Source of the DNA: Hysterangium stoloniferum
Lineage: Eukaryota > Basidiomycota > Agaricomycetes > Hysterangiales > Hysterangiaceae
Assembly (NCBI GenBank): GCA_015178975.1
Contig: WHVD01000001.1
Coordinates: 2,108,001-2,172,000, forward strand
Reading direction: 5' to 3'
DNA: 64,000 nt
In this document: positions 1 through 10,802 of the stretch, one piece after another
Layout: each line of letters begins with the position of its first letter
Numbering within the stretch: the stretch's first letter is position 1
The notes under the pieces: generated by a model
The model's input: the letters and a program-made list of their open reading frames with translations, nothing else
Databases searched by the model: none
Told to the model about the DNA's origin: nothing
Made by a program: the position numbers and the translations under genes

Positions 1-2
1 GC

Positions 3-361
3 ATTGGAACTATCTCAAAAATATGCTCTGAATACTGTCCTGAGGCTCCCAAGTCCTCTGGTAGTCGTCCAACTAAACTTACATCTGCCAATATCAGCTA
101 TGCTAAGCATCTCATTTGCAGGCAGAAAGCTGATAATGCAGTGCAAGTTACCAAGTCTCTTCAGGATGTCACAAATCAATCCCTCTCCTCCCAAACTGTT
201 CATCATGCCTTACGCAAAGCTGGCCTAAGGCCTGTGGTGAAGAAGAAGTGCCCTTTTCTGTGACAATCTCACAGGAGGGAGAGGCTACAGTGGGCAGAGA
301 GACATCAGGAGTACACTCTGGAGGACTGGAAGAGAGTTGTATTCTCTGAGGAGACAAGTAA
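3..361 (+). mobile_element. Tc1/mariner-like transposase, N-terminal fragment (broken)
   Basis: The reading frame from position 3 gives ISKICSEYCPEAPKSSGSRP followed by TKLT, a typical paired-type HTH and GRPxKL linker of Tc1 transposases. TVHHALRKAGL follows at about 205-240. The frame then shifts near 258, and the next conserved block (RLQWAERHQEYTLEDWK, then RVVFSEET) reads in another frame at about 270-355. That block is the entry to the catalytic domain around the first Asp, but homology stops just after it, so no DDE/D catalytic core is present. No terminal inverted repeat is visible and the left end lies outside the window. Tc1 transposases are normally about 340 residues, so this is a dead remnant of roughly one third. 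Confidence 0.75.
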
Positions 362-469
362 ATTATAATTATAGGTTCCTATAGGGGCTCTTGCTTGCCT
401 CATATAGCTGAAATCAATATGTTGCCAAATGCTAGGACCACATGTATTCCCCCTGGTGCCTTCTACACA

Positions 470-477
470 TATAAAAG
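470..477 (+). promoter_or_regulatory. TATA-like box of the DUF3632-like gene
   Basis: TATAAAAG lies 73-80 bp upstream of the ATG at 550 and is followed by a CT-rich stretch (ccctctttccaccatcatca) typical of basidiomycete core promoters. Confidence 0.5.
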
Positions 478-549
478 AACTCACTCGCAACTTGACCACC
501 TACTCACAACTCTCCCTCTTTCCACCATCATCACTACATTCTCCCCAAC

Positions 550-1426
550 ATGTCGAAGACCCTTGAAGTTGTCCAAAGCATTCTGGTGGCCCTTGGCGAC
601 TCTACCATCCCCATCGAATCACTTACCTCGACTGCTATCGCTCTTTCACTCCAATGCATAGCGAATGCCAACCACACTGATAATACACATGGACGTGATA
701 CGGTGGGTGTTGATAGTTTCTTCTGGGCACTGTGGGATGGGGTTTATAAGCTGGCAGAGGAAGGTGACAAAGGCATCCAGGAGAGGCTTGTCACCTTTTT
801 GAAGGGTGAAAAAGCTAGTGAGGTGGGGGAGCAGTGGGTTGTGAGGGGTGTGAAGGGCAGGTGGAATACCTTGCCCCTATTAGGCGACATGGCCAAGGAT
901 ATTTGGAATGGTGAGTGGGTGCTGCTTCAGTCACCGACCCTCAAATGTTGACATGTTGGTTATGAAGGGCCAAATATCCCTCCTACTGTCAGTGATACAT
1001 CCCAAATTGTTCAGGACATCCTAGCTGGCGATGTGCCCCAAGTCCTCTTCTGCACCCGATCTATTCACAGTTGTCAAAGCCTGCCAGGGATATCTCAACC
1101 TGCAATGCTTTGCAGCTTGGCTCTGGCACGAGGTCCATGTCGATTTCCCTAGAGTGCTGGCCCTCAATATCATACATATTGGTCTCAAGGTCAGCGAAGG
1201 CACCTGTGAGTTAGATCTGGATATTGGCATGGTCTCCATTCACCAAGCCAGTGATGATGAGAGCGATGACGAGGACTATAACCCCAATTATGATCTCATC
1301 AATGACCTTTCTTTGGACGTCGAGGACAACAATGACCACATCAAGACACCGTGCCCTTTGGAAGTTGAAGCTGCTGCTACTTGGATGACTCCCTGCGAAA
1401 CAGGTCTCCTTAGTGCACAGCATTGA
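550..1426 (+). CDS. DUF3632-like hypothetical protein, probably decayed
   Basis: The first exon starts at ATG 550 and reads SFFWALWDGVYKLAEEGDKG, then ERLVTFLKG and a W-x-LP-LG-x2-x-D-W segment, the pattern of fungal DUF3632 proteins (function unknown). A 57-bp intron fits 911-967 (GTGAGT to AAG, TTGAC branch-like) and keeps the frame into PNIPPTVSDTSQIVQDILAG. Further on, the C-terminal family block (YLNLQCFAAWLWHEVHVDFP) reads in a different frame from about 1085, so a second intron or a frameshift lies near 1035-1085. The C-terminus is very acidic (DDESDDEDYNPNYDL) and ends with TGA at 1424-1426. A TATA box sits upstream. The gene is probably cytosolic and possibly pseudogenised. The assignment rests on motif memory only. 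Confidence 0.5.
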
Positions 1427-2191
1427 GAGGGGTGTCTTTGCTGCTCAAAACACCATCTTTCCCATTTGGAACACCTTCACTGTGTTGAACACTGTAATGT
1501 ATTGGGGATTCTCTTAGATAGCTCAATATATGCTATAGTATCACAGAGCTTCAACAATAAAACAAGCAAAGGTCCAGTAATTTAAATACTGATAGATTAA
1601 TGAGCTGCGCTATGAAGCTTAAACAACTCAAATCAATGCTTATTTTGATTATTGAAAGGTTCAATAGAACTGTGTATGACTCTTTTAGCAAATAAAAGAA
1701 CTATTCCTTGAGAATAGGGGCTGGAAGCTGAATATATGTGCAGTAACTTGGCAGAGACTTGATATAAGAGCTTCGGATTCTTGTATGCTTATTTGTAACT
1801 ATTAATAGTTATTTAACAAGGTGTTAAATAATTTATTAATAGGGAAAATAATATGTATTGGATTATCTGAGTGCTTGTACTTGATTAATTCAATAAACTT
1901 AGGGCTGGGCCTTGAGTAATCTAGTATTGGCAGGGATTTCAGTAAGGATACTTAGATACTTATTAGGTTTATTATCTAATTAATAAGCCTAGAGGGTAGC
2001 TGTGAGGCTGGGGGAACTTAGATGATTAGCTAAGTTCAAGAGTTGCTGACAAAGATTCAAGATTCTGCAAGTGTAGGTGCTTGCAGTTAGTGTATCAGAC
2101 TAAGGCTATTATTGTCCTTAGGATGATTAGATAAGCTTCTGAGCTGTGCAGTAAAATGTGTGTGAGATAAGATGATTTTATTGGAAACTTG
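1427..2191. other. AT-rich sequence without recognisable gene
   Basis: This stretch holds the 3' flank of the DUF3632-like gene, then AT-rich DNA with short TTAATTAA-like runs. No ORF with family features is visible on either strand. Confidence 0.6.
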
Positions 2192-2914
2192 TGTTAAGAA
2201 CTAAAAACTGACTAATGTCGGTGGCCGACGGGGACCGATCGGGAGGACTTGGCTTCAGCTTATGTGCTGCGCCCTCGCAAATATCTGTAGGTCGTCCTTA
2301 AATTTCGGACAGGCGAAGACTAAATCCTAAGGAGAACCTTTCGGCGAGATACCGATCGGAACTGAAGGACAAGTCAAGTGTCGGGCCAAGGGATCAGGGC
2401 CGAGAGTGGGCGAGCGCACGCGAAGGCGGAAGGGGGATTCTTCTAGTATGAGACTGCTACAGACGTATGAGGGTATTCTGAGTCGATATTCTGATTGCCT
2501 AGTAACTACAATTACAGCGGGTTCATATACAAGTAACAGGCGTCTGGAAAATACTAATGGGGAGAAGGGCGGAACACGGTATTAACAATAAGCTTGACTA
2601 GGAACGGGAAGTTTATGATTAGTTCGGAGGCCGATGATAACCGAGAGTGGGATTACGATAAAAGGAAATGGTTCAAGGACTACAAATATAGATAGACATA
2701 TGCGAAACATAAGATTGGACGGATCAACATAATAAAGGGGACGTATCAAAGTTTGACCAGACAATACGAGTTATTTTGACGTGGGCGTAAATGGAGTTTG
2801 ATCTTCGCGAAACATTCGTCAGCTTCGGGGCCGATGGTTTCCGAGAGGATGACTTGAAACGTTGACAAGTGGCGATAACCTCGGGGCTGATAGGGTTGCG
2901 ACACGGTCGTAACA
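2192..2914 (-). repeat. Solo LTR (723 bp), Ty3-like family, TSD acttg
   Basis: On the minus strand it starts TGTTACGACCGTGTCGC and ends AGTTCTTAACA (TG...CA termini). It is flanked by perfect 5-bp duplications acttg (2187-2191 and 2915-2919). A second copy in the opposite orientation is at 51154-51875 and is highly similar along its length. It shares the block ATAAGCTGAAGCCAAGTCC with the 821-bp LTRs of the Ty3 element at 54.8-62.9 kb, which suggests a related chromovirus family. No internal sequence adjoins it, so it is a product of LTR-LTR recombination. Confidence 0.85.
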
Positions 2915-2970
2915 ACTTGGCCCTCCTTATATACATTTTGATAACTCAATGATTAGCTAATTATTTAGTT

Positions 2971-3005
2971 TATGAGGTCATTAGTTAGATCATAATGACC
3001 TCATA
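2971..3005. repeat. Perfect 13-bp inverted repeat (hairpin)
   Basis: The arms tatgaggtcatta (2971-2983) and taatgacctcata (2993-3005) are exact reverse complements around a 9-nt loop. It could be a MITE remnant or simply a hairpin; no coding context is visible. Confidence 0.7.
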
Positions 3006-4130
3006 TTCTACTCATTATTTACCTTTTATTTATCATGTGATTCCCTTCTCTGAGACAAGGGTTCTAACCTCTTGCTTGAACATGAAGGTTCAAGGCCACG
3101 GTCCCGGGACGGAAGCAAACGATGAGTCGGCGGAATCAATTAATGACTCAGGTAGTCACATCCGTGACCTGTGTGACATCCCATCGGACTGTGACTTGTG
3201 TGACATCCCGACACTGGACGCTTATCTAATAAGTCACATGACTTCAAAAATGCGCAAACAAGCTGCAGCAAGGTGCCGAAAGGTAATAACTAAGTAAATA
3301 AAATATAAATAATTAGTTACAAATTATCATAAATTAATTAAGTAATAATAGCATAATATGAGTCCATATATGCTATTATTTATGTGAAGTTAAAAGGAAT
3401 TAAGGCCTATTTTTCACAATAAACATAGTAAAAATACAATAAAAATTCAAGAAAATATTAAGTAATTCACAGAAAATTAAGAGAACATTATGAGATAAAG
3501 CTGATACCTCACAAACACCATCTTCACCATCCTAAAACATCTTCATCATTGTCCCCCATGACAACTACTCGGCACTTTTCTAATTAGAAAGGAACTGCCA
3601 CACATGTCCCTTAGGGTTTAATACTAGTCTCAGAGAGAGGCATAGCAGCTCAATGGGTCATATGTAATGTATGGGGGAACAATATAGCATATGAGGAAAT
3701 GTAAGCAAATGAAGAAGAAGATAGAATCATAGGTACCTAAAGGTAAATTAGACATAGTACACTCACCTTTGCAGGAAAATCCCAATAAAGCAAGGCAATA
3801 TTCCAAAGAGGAGTGCAGAGGGTGCACAGTGACAAGAATATAGGAATAGAACAAGCAAGAGGTAAAATAAGTGACCAGTCTAAAATAAAGATAGGTAAAC
3901 AAAGAAAAATATCAAAATCAATGTTGCAAGGTAGAAGATCATGAGTCAAGCTCACAGTGGAGTTTATCAAGCCAAACTGAGGGCAGGATGTTGTTGAGAT
4001 GAGTCAGAGGATAGTGGCAAGTATTGACACTTGATAGTTTGGATGGAGGGGTGACTGGGAAAGTCAGGATGAGGGAGATGGGGGGGTAGATGCTCACTAT
4101 TTACATGTTGAGAGGCATTGTTCTCAAAAA
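3006..4130. other. AT-rich sequence, no recognised gene
   Basis: A 100-codon open frame (2995-3297, +) contains two copies of a GACxTGTGTGACATCCC motif, giving a repeated LCDIPS/T peptide, but it has no recognisable domain or promoter. The rest is AT-rich and without coding features. The frame is probably not a gene. Confidence 0.4.
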
Positions 4131-5160
4131 GGCAATGATCATCATTGGCAGATAGAGTTTAGGGTTTATTAAGGGGTACTCTGGTTGGAGCACAAGGGGC
4201 CAGATTAATTAAGGGGGAATATCTGGTTGGAGCACAAGGCTCAGATTAATTAATCTGGTTGGAATACAAGGATCAGATTAATTAAGGGGAAATAACCTGG
4301 TTATGCCACAGCAGACAAGGGATGGTCTGTAGTGCTCAGAGAATATTTAGCAGCTAATGTGATTGCAATTAAAGGCTCGGAATACTGAATATAAGTATCA
4401 AAGAGTGTCCTAGATTATTTAGGGAATTATTCTGATTGCAAGAGAAGCTGCAGATTAATTAAGAAGGTGATGTGATGGCAGCACATGGTCCAGATCAATG
4501 AAAGGGCTGATCTGGCTGGACCACAAGGCTCATATTAATTAATAGGCTAAACTGGTTGGAACACAAGGCTCAGATTAATTAAGGGGAAATAATCTGGTTG
4601 TGCTACAGTAGACAAGGGATGGTCTGCAGTGCTCAGAAAATATTTAGCAGCTGATGTGATTGCAATGCAAGGCTCATAATAATGAATCTAAGTCTCAGAG
4701 AGCATCCTGGAATATTTACAGAATTATCCTGATTGCAAGACAAGCCCCAGATCAATTAAGAAGGTGATGTGATGGCAACACATGGCCCAGATTAATTAAG
4801 GGATTGATCTGGTTGGAACACAAGGCTCAGATTAATTAAGAAGCTAATCTGGTTGTTCCACAGCAGACAAGGGATGGTCTGCAGTGTTCAGAAAATATTT
4901 AGCAGCTGATTTGATTGCAGTGCAAGGTTTAGAATATTTTATTTGATTATCAGAGTGTGTCCTGGAATATTTACAGAATTATCCTGAGTGCGAGACAAGC
5001 CCCAGATCAATTAAGAAGGTGATGTGATAGCAACACATGGCTCAGAAGGGGCTGATCTGGTTACAACACATGGCCCAGATTAATTAAGAAGCTGATGTGA
5101 TGGTAACACATGGCTCAGATTAATGAAGAAGCTGATCTGGGTCAAGGGTTGATGTCTACT
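4131..5160. repeat. Higher-order tandem repeat, unit ~250-300 bp, about 3.5 copies
   Basis: The landmark gacaagggatggtctg recurs at 4314, 4611 and 4866. Each unit then reads on through atatttagcagctgatgtgattgca and agatcaattaagaaggtgatg. Within units a ~40-bp sub-repeat built on cagattaattaag and atctggttggaacacaagg recurs many times with drift. No ORF survives. It resembles subterminal or satellite-like repeats of a non-autonomous element, but no element ends were found. Confidence 0.8.
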
Positions 5161-6540
5161 ACCCAGGAACTGGGTGTATGATGGGAGTGATAGTGTTTGA
5201 TAGCTGTTACATATCCAGGAAACAGGATTCTGATGGGAATGATAAGATTTTGGTGTCCATTAGCCAGGATTTTGGCATTGTGTTTCCTGGGAAACTAAAA
5301 ATAGAAGGGAGAGTGATTATGTAAGGCAGATTACATAAGCCAAAGGACTATTTGTGGAATCAGAATATATTAAAATATTAAATATTGTTTGTAGTGCAAC
5401 AAAGTCTTAAGGAAACACTAACAAGGCTACCAAAACACAAAGAAAGAAGAGAGATAAGGTAAGATAGAGAGTAAAGGGATAGAATGTTCTAATGACTTGA
5501 GAATATCACACTTGTATGCAATGGAAATCCTAAGAGATTGAAACTGGGGTGTAGCTATGTACATCCTGAAGTATTTATACTAAAGGAAACACTAAGCTTT
5601 AACTTTAGCTAAACTTTAAAGAGAAAACTAAATAAGGTTTAAACTTAGTATTTTGTCATGTGTGTATTATATGACACATGAAAAAATAATAAACTAAAAT
5701 AAACACAAATTTAAACAGAGATAACAAGAAAAATATTCAGAGCCCTGACAGCCAGATTGTAAACAAATTCTGGAACGTGTGCCCTGTGCAGGAGAAGAAT
5801 CCCTGGCTGACCTTTTCGATTTTGACTAATAGGAATCCAGCATTCATTTCAAGCCAAGCTCCATGACAATTGTGATATATGGACGAGAATTATTTCCTTT
5901 GTTTCCCAATGTGAAGTAGCATAATTTTGAGGTGCTGACATGGACACTTTGTTTCTTGTCACAATTCTTGATATGAAAGTGAAGAAGTACTACTCACCGA
6001 TGCACCAGTCGGATCGTTCAACTGATCAACTACCACTGTTTTTCAAACAATTCTCTTGCTCCACACGGGGATTGCGCTTCGGACTGTGCCGCGGCGAGTG
6101 ACGGGTTGATTAATCTCGGACATTTTGGCGGTAATGGTAGGTATTTGGTTTGATTGTGTGCACACGTGTTATTGTTAAAACCTAGTGGGTGATCAGTCCA
6201 CTAGTAGAAAATATAAAAGAATACAAATTGAAGACAAAATACTCAAAAAGTGTAAGGTTCGGCTTTAAAGATAGCATAATCCTTCGGTTGGAGCTTCTTA
6301 CGAAGAGGAATGAGCAGAGTAGGAATAGGCTCCAATTCGAAATAACTACTGTAGCTAATGGGTGGCTTCCCTATTTATGCTAGCATTCGTAGACTAAACC
6401 CCCTAGTGACAGCTAATAGAAATGAAACAGTGTAATGATCGGAAAATAATCTACCCTCTCTTTACCCCTGAGACAACGGCCGTAGACCACTCCGTGCCAA
6501 GTCTGCCACCAGGTCCGCTCCCGTTACAGTATTTAATTCT
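5161..6540. other. Non-coding AT-rich stretch
   Basis: I see no gene here. A 7-bp inverted repeat ctagtgg/ccactag lies at 6182-6204, and a 64-codon frame (6189-6383, +) has no recognisable features. Confidence 0.5.
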
Positions 6541-7264
6541 TCCTGAGCATTCCTTGCTTCTTCCCAGTCATTCATCTCATTCCGAAGTGGCCATATGAAT
6601 GCAGAGCCGACCAATTTCGGTGATTGCCACTACAATGAAATTCACCGGACTGCTGAACTGATCGATATAAGATTAAATAATCAAAGATTCGTAATCCTTG
6701 TGTTTTGGCAAGTATCTAGCAAAGAGTGTAAAATTTCTTGCCATAATATTTGAAATAAAGTTGAAAATTTCAGATAAAATATATTAACTTTGTTGTTTTG
6801 CATGATCTGGCCTATTCAACAATATGTCCCATTAGAGATGCAAAGGTCCTTCTGCCGCACTCAACCTTGCAAGGTTTGAACGGGAAATATTATTTGCTTT
6901 GTCACTCACACTACAGCATGTGCGGGGCACATGACACGCAGGGTATCAGCTGTCAGCGAACAATATTTACCAACAACAAATAAATTAAATACAGTGACGC
7001 GTCTTGGCAATTTAGTATTTGGCTAGGAAGCGGTGTTTCGGTAAAGCTTTTGTATGGGGGAAATAAGGCCACCGCATTGTGAACATCTGAGCTCATAGAG
7101 TCGAACCGTTCTCAGCAGATACTACTCTACATTGTGAGACTGTAAGGTTTATTGTTTTGCGGCAAATCGAGATACATTATTCCTATCTTCTGTTCTTACT
7201 ATATATATTACGAATCATCTTATGTTTGAGTTGATTCTGGGTATTTATTAACTAGCTATTCTCA
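6541..7264. repeat. Cassette copy 1: end of Y and block R
   Basis: The start (atttaattcttcctgagc, then cttgcttcttcccagtc) matches the 3' part of gene Y at 20.93 and 36.96 kb. From about 6630 the non-coding block R follows, seen again at 10.80, 21.04 and 37.07/40.37 kb. Its landmarks are gaaattcaccggactgctg, caaaccaaacacagcgacgcg-like sequence and attaactagctattctcac. This is a decayed copy of the array unit. Confidence 0.7.
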
Positions 7265-7697
7265 CTCGGGATGTTGGAATGTACCCTTGACTGCTTGGAA
7301 TAGTGGATGGGAACGGAGCGAGAAGAAACGGGTCCAGAACTTAATCTTCGTGCTATGAGGAAAGAGGTTCAGAGCCCATATTACGGAAAACTTGGAAAAT
7401 TACATTGTCTCGTGCGTTAATGTAGCCCAAGAATTCGGCAATGCTGGCTGTTGGAATTCAAGACCCATATTATTAGGGAGTCATGGATAAGTATAACAGA
7501 CTAAGGTGACACTACAACGGGCAACTAGCTTATATACGCTGCGGGTCCAACCATCACCAGGCACCACCAGCGATATGGCGGGGGTGTCGGGTGTCTATAC
7601 CCGAGTGTTCATGATGTATACATTCCAACACAGGCATCCCTAAACATAAGTGTGATTGGACTATTTGGGTCATTTAATCAGATGTGTATCACACGTC
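7265..7697 (-). pseudogene. X2 fragment, cassette copy 1 (interrupted by a solo LTR)
   Basis: The minus strand carries remnants of the gene X exon that includes FRNPSIAAFFGYSN and VLFQVFRNPGTEP in better copies. Here it is degraded and split by the 182-bp solo LTR at 7449-7630. The piece breaks off at about 7698 in a short cttgatt overlap and continues as UBP14-like module B, an apparent microhomology junction. Confidence 0.55.
7449..7630 (-). repeat. Solo LTR related to the non-autonomous element at 37.2 kb
   Basis: It starts tgttggaattcaagaccc and ends cattccaaca, matching in both end sequences and in ggataagtataacagacta the 178-bp LTRs at 37233 and 40192. The middle is divergent. It is flanked by ctggc (7444-7448) and caggc (7631-7635), a 5-bp duplication with one mismatch. 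It interrupts the X2 fragment, so it came after the cassette duplication. Orientation is inferred from the primer-binding site of the full element. Confidence 0.75.
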
Positions 7698-7945
7698 TTG
7701 ATTTGATTGAGGGTGGATGCAATGTCGCAACTGTTTCCCAGATTCCTGAGTCCTTTCAGTCCTGGAGGGAATAGAACATTGGGCGAGTATGAGGTAGGTA
7801 CCTGAGGATGATTTGACTCTTCAAGGAATGGCCTCTCTCCTTGTCCATGACACGCGTTGAAGGGATAATAGCCACAGCTGACCACGTTTTGTAGGCACCG
7901 TCCTCAAGTGCAGAAAATTCGTCGCATATACAACAAAGATGTCAT
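7698..7945 (-). pseudogene. UBP14/USP5-like module B fragment, copy 1
   Basis: The minus strand reads GLKGLRNLGNSCDIAST at about 7770-7720, which is the catalytic Cys box of ubiquitin-specific proteases (family pattern GLxNLGNSCYxxSxLQ). The Cys is kept and the usual following Tyr is Asp. Sequence after the box is lost into X2. Known family role: cleaving ubiquitin chains. This piece is too short to act. Confidence 0.55.
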
Positions 7946-9230
7946 GGAAAGCCGCAACACGTACACGTCTGGAAACACATCCACGACCTGGTAGGTATCA
8001 GCCTATAGTACTGAGACGACACTATGAAAGACTCACGTCTGCGGTGGAACCCCTACCTCGCACCCCGGGCACGAATACTCAACCGCAGGTTACCCATCTT
8101 GTCCCCTACGCACTCACTCAGCTTCCCCCGCGCATACAATACCTCTCTAAAGCGGGATCAAATACCCACGCTCAAATCATCATGGTCGTCCACACGATAG
8201 CGCAAAACTCCTTGCACTACATACACCGTGACTCTTCCTCCACCTCAAAGCAGATGACAGTAGGCTCCGGCTCGGGGACGTGTTTAGCTTGTTGCCGCAG
8301 GGCTTTAAGAATATATATGCGAAGAACTCTTGAGAATCTTGCAGTTTCGTCATCGAGAATTTTTCGTGGACTCTTCCGATGAGGGAATTGAACATGGTGG
8401 ATTTGATGGGGTCTTGGAGTACGGGTAGTGGCGTCGAGGATGGACGAGGGGATCACCGTGGATGGCATTGGTTCCACGGCCTCACCAGAACTTCGACGGG
8501 GGTAGGGACACCGGCGGTGTGAGACGGGAAATAGCTGCGAGGGTGGGATAACCAGCCTGAACGGATTCGGTCCGCGATTTTGCGCATCTGAAAGTCAAAA
8601 CAGGATATGGGGATGACGGACCTCAGGATGACTCGACTCGTCAAGACATGACCTCGTTCATTGTCCATGACAAGCCCAATATCTCACTGTCGGCATACAC
8701 TCATAATTGTCCTTCTCCACGTCCTCGACAGTAGCAAGGTTCTTAACCGGCGGTCCGCGACTGTTCTATCACCAACGCCACCAACTCCATCATCAAAACT
8801 TCCCAGCTCATACTCAGCTGCTCACAGAAGAAAAAAAACACCCTACTCACTCGTTTCGGGTTCGGTTCCAGCATGCTCTTCACATACACGGATACCCAAG
8901 CATCCCACAATGCAGCTGCACATGCATCCGCGTCACATCGCCCCCCACACACTCTCTATCCAAGTACGGGAGGCACACGTCGATGCCTTCAAGTAGATCC
9001 TATTAGATCGCGTGCTTAGGGTGTAAGCATAATAAGTGAAATCTCATCTCCATTGGGAGAACGGAGGACATATTTCTTTGTCAAAGCATTGTAGTGTTTC
9101 TTCTCTCTGAAAATATTTTGAAAGACGAGGGCTGGGAAGGCGAGAAAGCCTAGGAGGAGGAATGAGCGCAAGACGCAGGACTCCAGCACATGTTACGCGA
9201 TGTCACACAGTTACGGCGAAGAACTACTTT
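7946..9230 (-). pseudogene. UBP14/USP5-like module A fragment, copy 1
   Basis: From high to low coordinate on the minus strand there is a Cys-rich N-terminal part (about 8950-8700), then FNSLIGRVHEKFSMTKLQDS followed by QEFF (about 8393-8320), matching the FKALIGKGHxEFSxxxQQDAQEFF block after the Cys box in USP5/UBP14. Next come PTVICFEVEEESRC and a CPGC zinc-type motif near 8070. The Cys-box region expected near 8650 is missing from this copy. Several frames are needed, so it is a pseudogene of host origin. Confidence 0.55.
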
Positions 9231-9495
9231 TTTTGTAATTATTTTTGAAAATTAACATTCACGTATTCTTACGTCTTCTGTTCACAATTGAATTATGGGA
9301 AAAGTCTGCAGAGATCCAGTAAATAAAATGTTTTAATATCTCAGAATAATATAACTAGACGTGACAAGAAAATTGTCGATGGGGTGTGATCGTGTCCGAG
9401 TTTAATCCTCCTCCCATATGCACCTAGGGAGTTGAAAATAACGTATCAGCCTTATTCAAGACGTTAATACTATTAAATAAGGAGAACATCGACGC

Positions 9496-10800
9496 TCACG
9501 GGTCTGGCTCAAATCCCGTGTCCGGCCACACAGGGTCATTTATCCAACTGGGCTCCGCATCATAAGAAGCGCGCAATTGCACATCCAAGAAAGGTCCCCC
9601 CGAGGGGTCAGAAATATAACGGGGAGAAGTATGTTCAAACAGGAATATGGTATGCGGTTCCACATCTCCGGAGTGACTAAATTACTTTGTCAGGCTCTGA
9701 CGTTGATGAAAAGGGAAGTGAAGCAAATAAATTCTGAAGGATTTCCACAACTACTTGTGTCTCCCATTCGTTTACTGTTACCACAAAGGGTTCAATATCA
9801 TTTCCAAAAGACTTCTGTGCTTACTGATCATCAACTCGTGTGGAGAGACACCTTTGATCCCATTTTTCTCTATGTAAAGCGGTGCGTATGCTCTCCATGC
9901 TTTCCGCGCTTCAAACGAGGGCCAGCAGAAATATTCGATATTGACATGCGGCCCGCAGAAATCTCCGATACTGACTTCGCCAGTATCATAGGTATATATA
10001 CGCGGCAAAAAACTGAGCAACGATTGGGTCAGTGTGTTAGCTCGAAAAATACCTTCTTATTGGTTTTCCACCTGGTATTGTTACACTCTCACGCTCGTCT
10101 AAATATCTACACACTCCCTCGTGGAGGTAAACCCAAACCTCGACTGACGGTTCTATACCGAGGGTTTCAGAGAACCACTCATGTAGATTCCCACACACTA
10201 CAAAATGGCCTGTATCTTTATCCCGATAGCCCACGTCCCACAACGCGATGGACCCCAGATCTCCATCCTCGATATCGCCCTCAATTGGTTCCAGAAACCC
10301 GAAGTCCAGTAGTTGATTGGCCAATTGATGAATGGTGTGCGAGCTTCGAAGTTGTTGATCCATTAAAGCAGTGCCGAGTCATAATAATTGTGGTTCGCGA
10401 CCGATAAGGTGCGTAACAGTTGCAAGTCCCTTCGATCGATCAAATACTGCCTCATTATGATAAACCCACGGACATGATCTTTGAGATGACGGAACGGGCG
10501 TACGCGTTCACTAATATCATTTCTTCCTCTGCCCGTGGCCGACGAAAACGAATCAAGGATGATATCGTCCATTCTGGTATCATTGACGGCGACGAGTTGA
10601 GCGACGGCTAATGACGTATCCAGCAGAATGCACATCTAAGAGCCGATATGTATCACGAACAATTTTGAGTGTCACTTTCAGTACGCACCATTGCCTCTTT
10701 CTCCGCTTCTTCCAATCGCCTTTCAAGTTTACCGATAGACGTATCTCGTTGTCGCATCCAAGACACGACGTGTGCTTTAAGACCTTTTCTTGGTGTGTAT
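9496..10800 (-). pseudogene. Gene X, cassette copy 1 (internally deleted)
   Basis: The minus strand holds the X C-terminus, ending SWINDPVWPDTVFEPDP and TGA at 9498-9496, and the segment SSHTIHQLANQLLDFGFLEP at about 10330-10270. It then jumps near 10380 directly to the exon LQLLRTLSVANHN, so the exons for LVKMYEGG through VFRNPGTEP (about 1.3 kb in other copies) are absent. Exon 4 (DTRMDDII, 10635-10420) and part of the coiled-coil exon (10800-10690) remain. Block R then replaces the N-terminal exons. This copy cannot be functional. Confidence 0.6.
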
Positions 10801-10802
10801 GA

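Noticed and set aside
3300-3500. Possible CRISPR-like or short tandem array
   Set aside because: Only AT-rich low-complexity sequence; no regular spacer-repeat pattern, and not expected in a fungus.
8661-9006. Plus-strand frames of ~100-110 codons (also at 15.34, 24.22 and 46.17 kb)
   Set aside because: They are shadows of the minus-strand UBP14-like module A; the minus strand carries the recognisable motifs, and the plus frames are Ser/Thr/His-rich without domain features.
9577-10407. 276-codon plus-strand frame
   Set aside because: It lies antisense to the C-terminal part of gene X, whose minus-strand peptides recur in all cassettes; the plus frame is not kept in the other copies.
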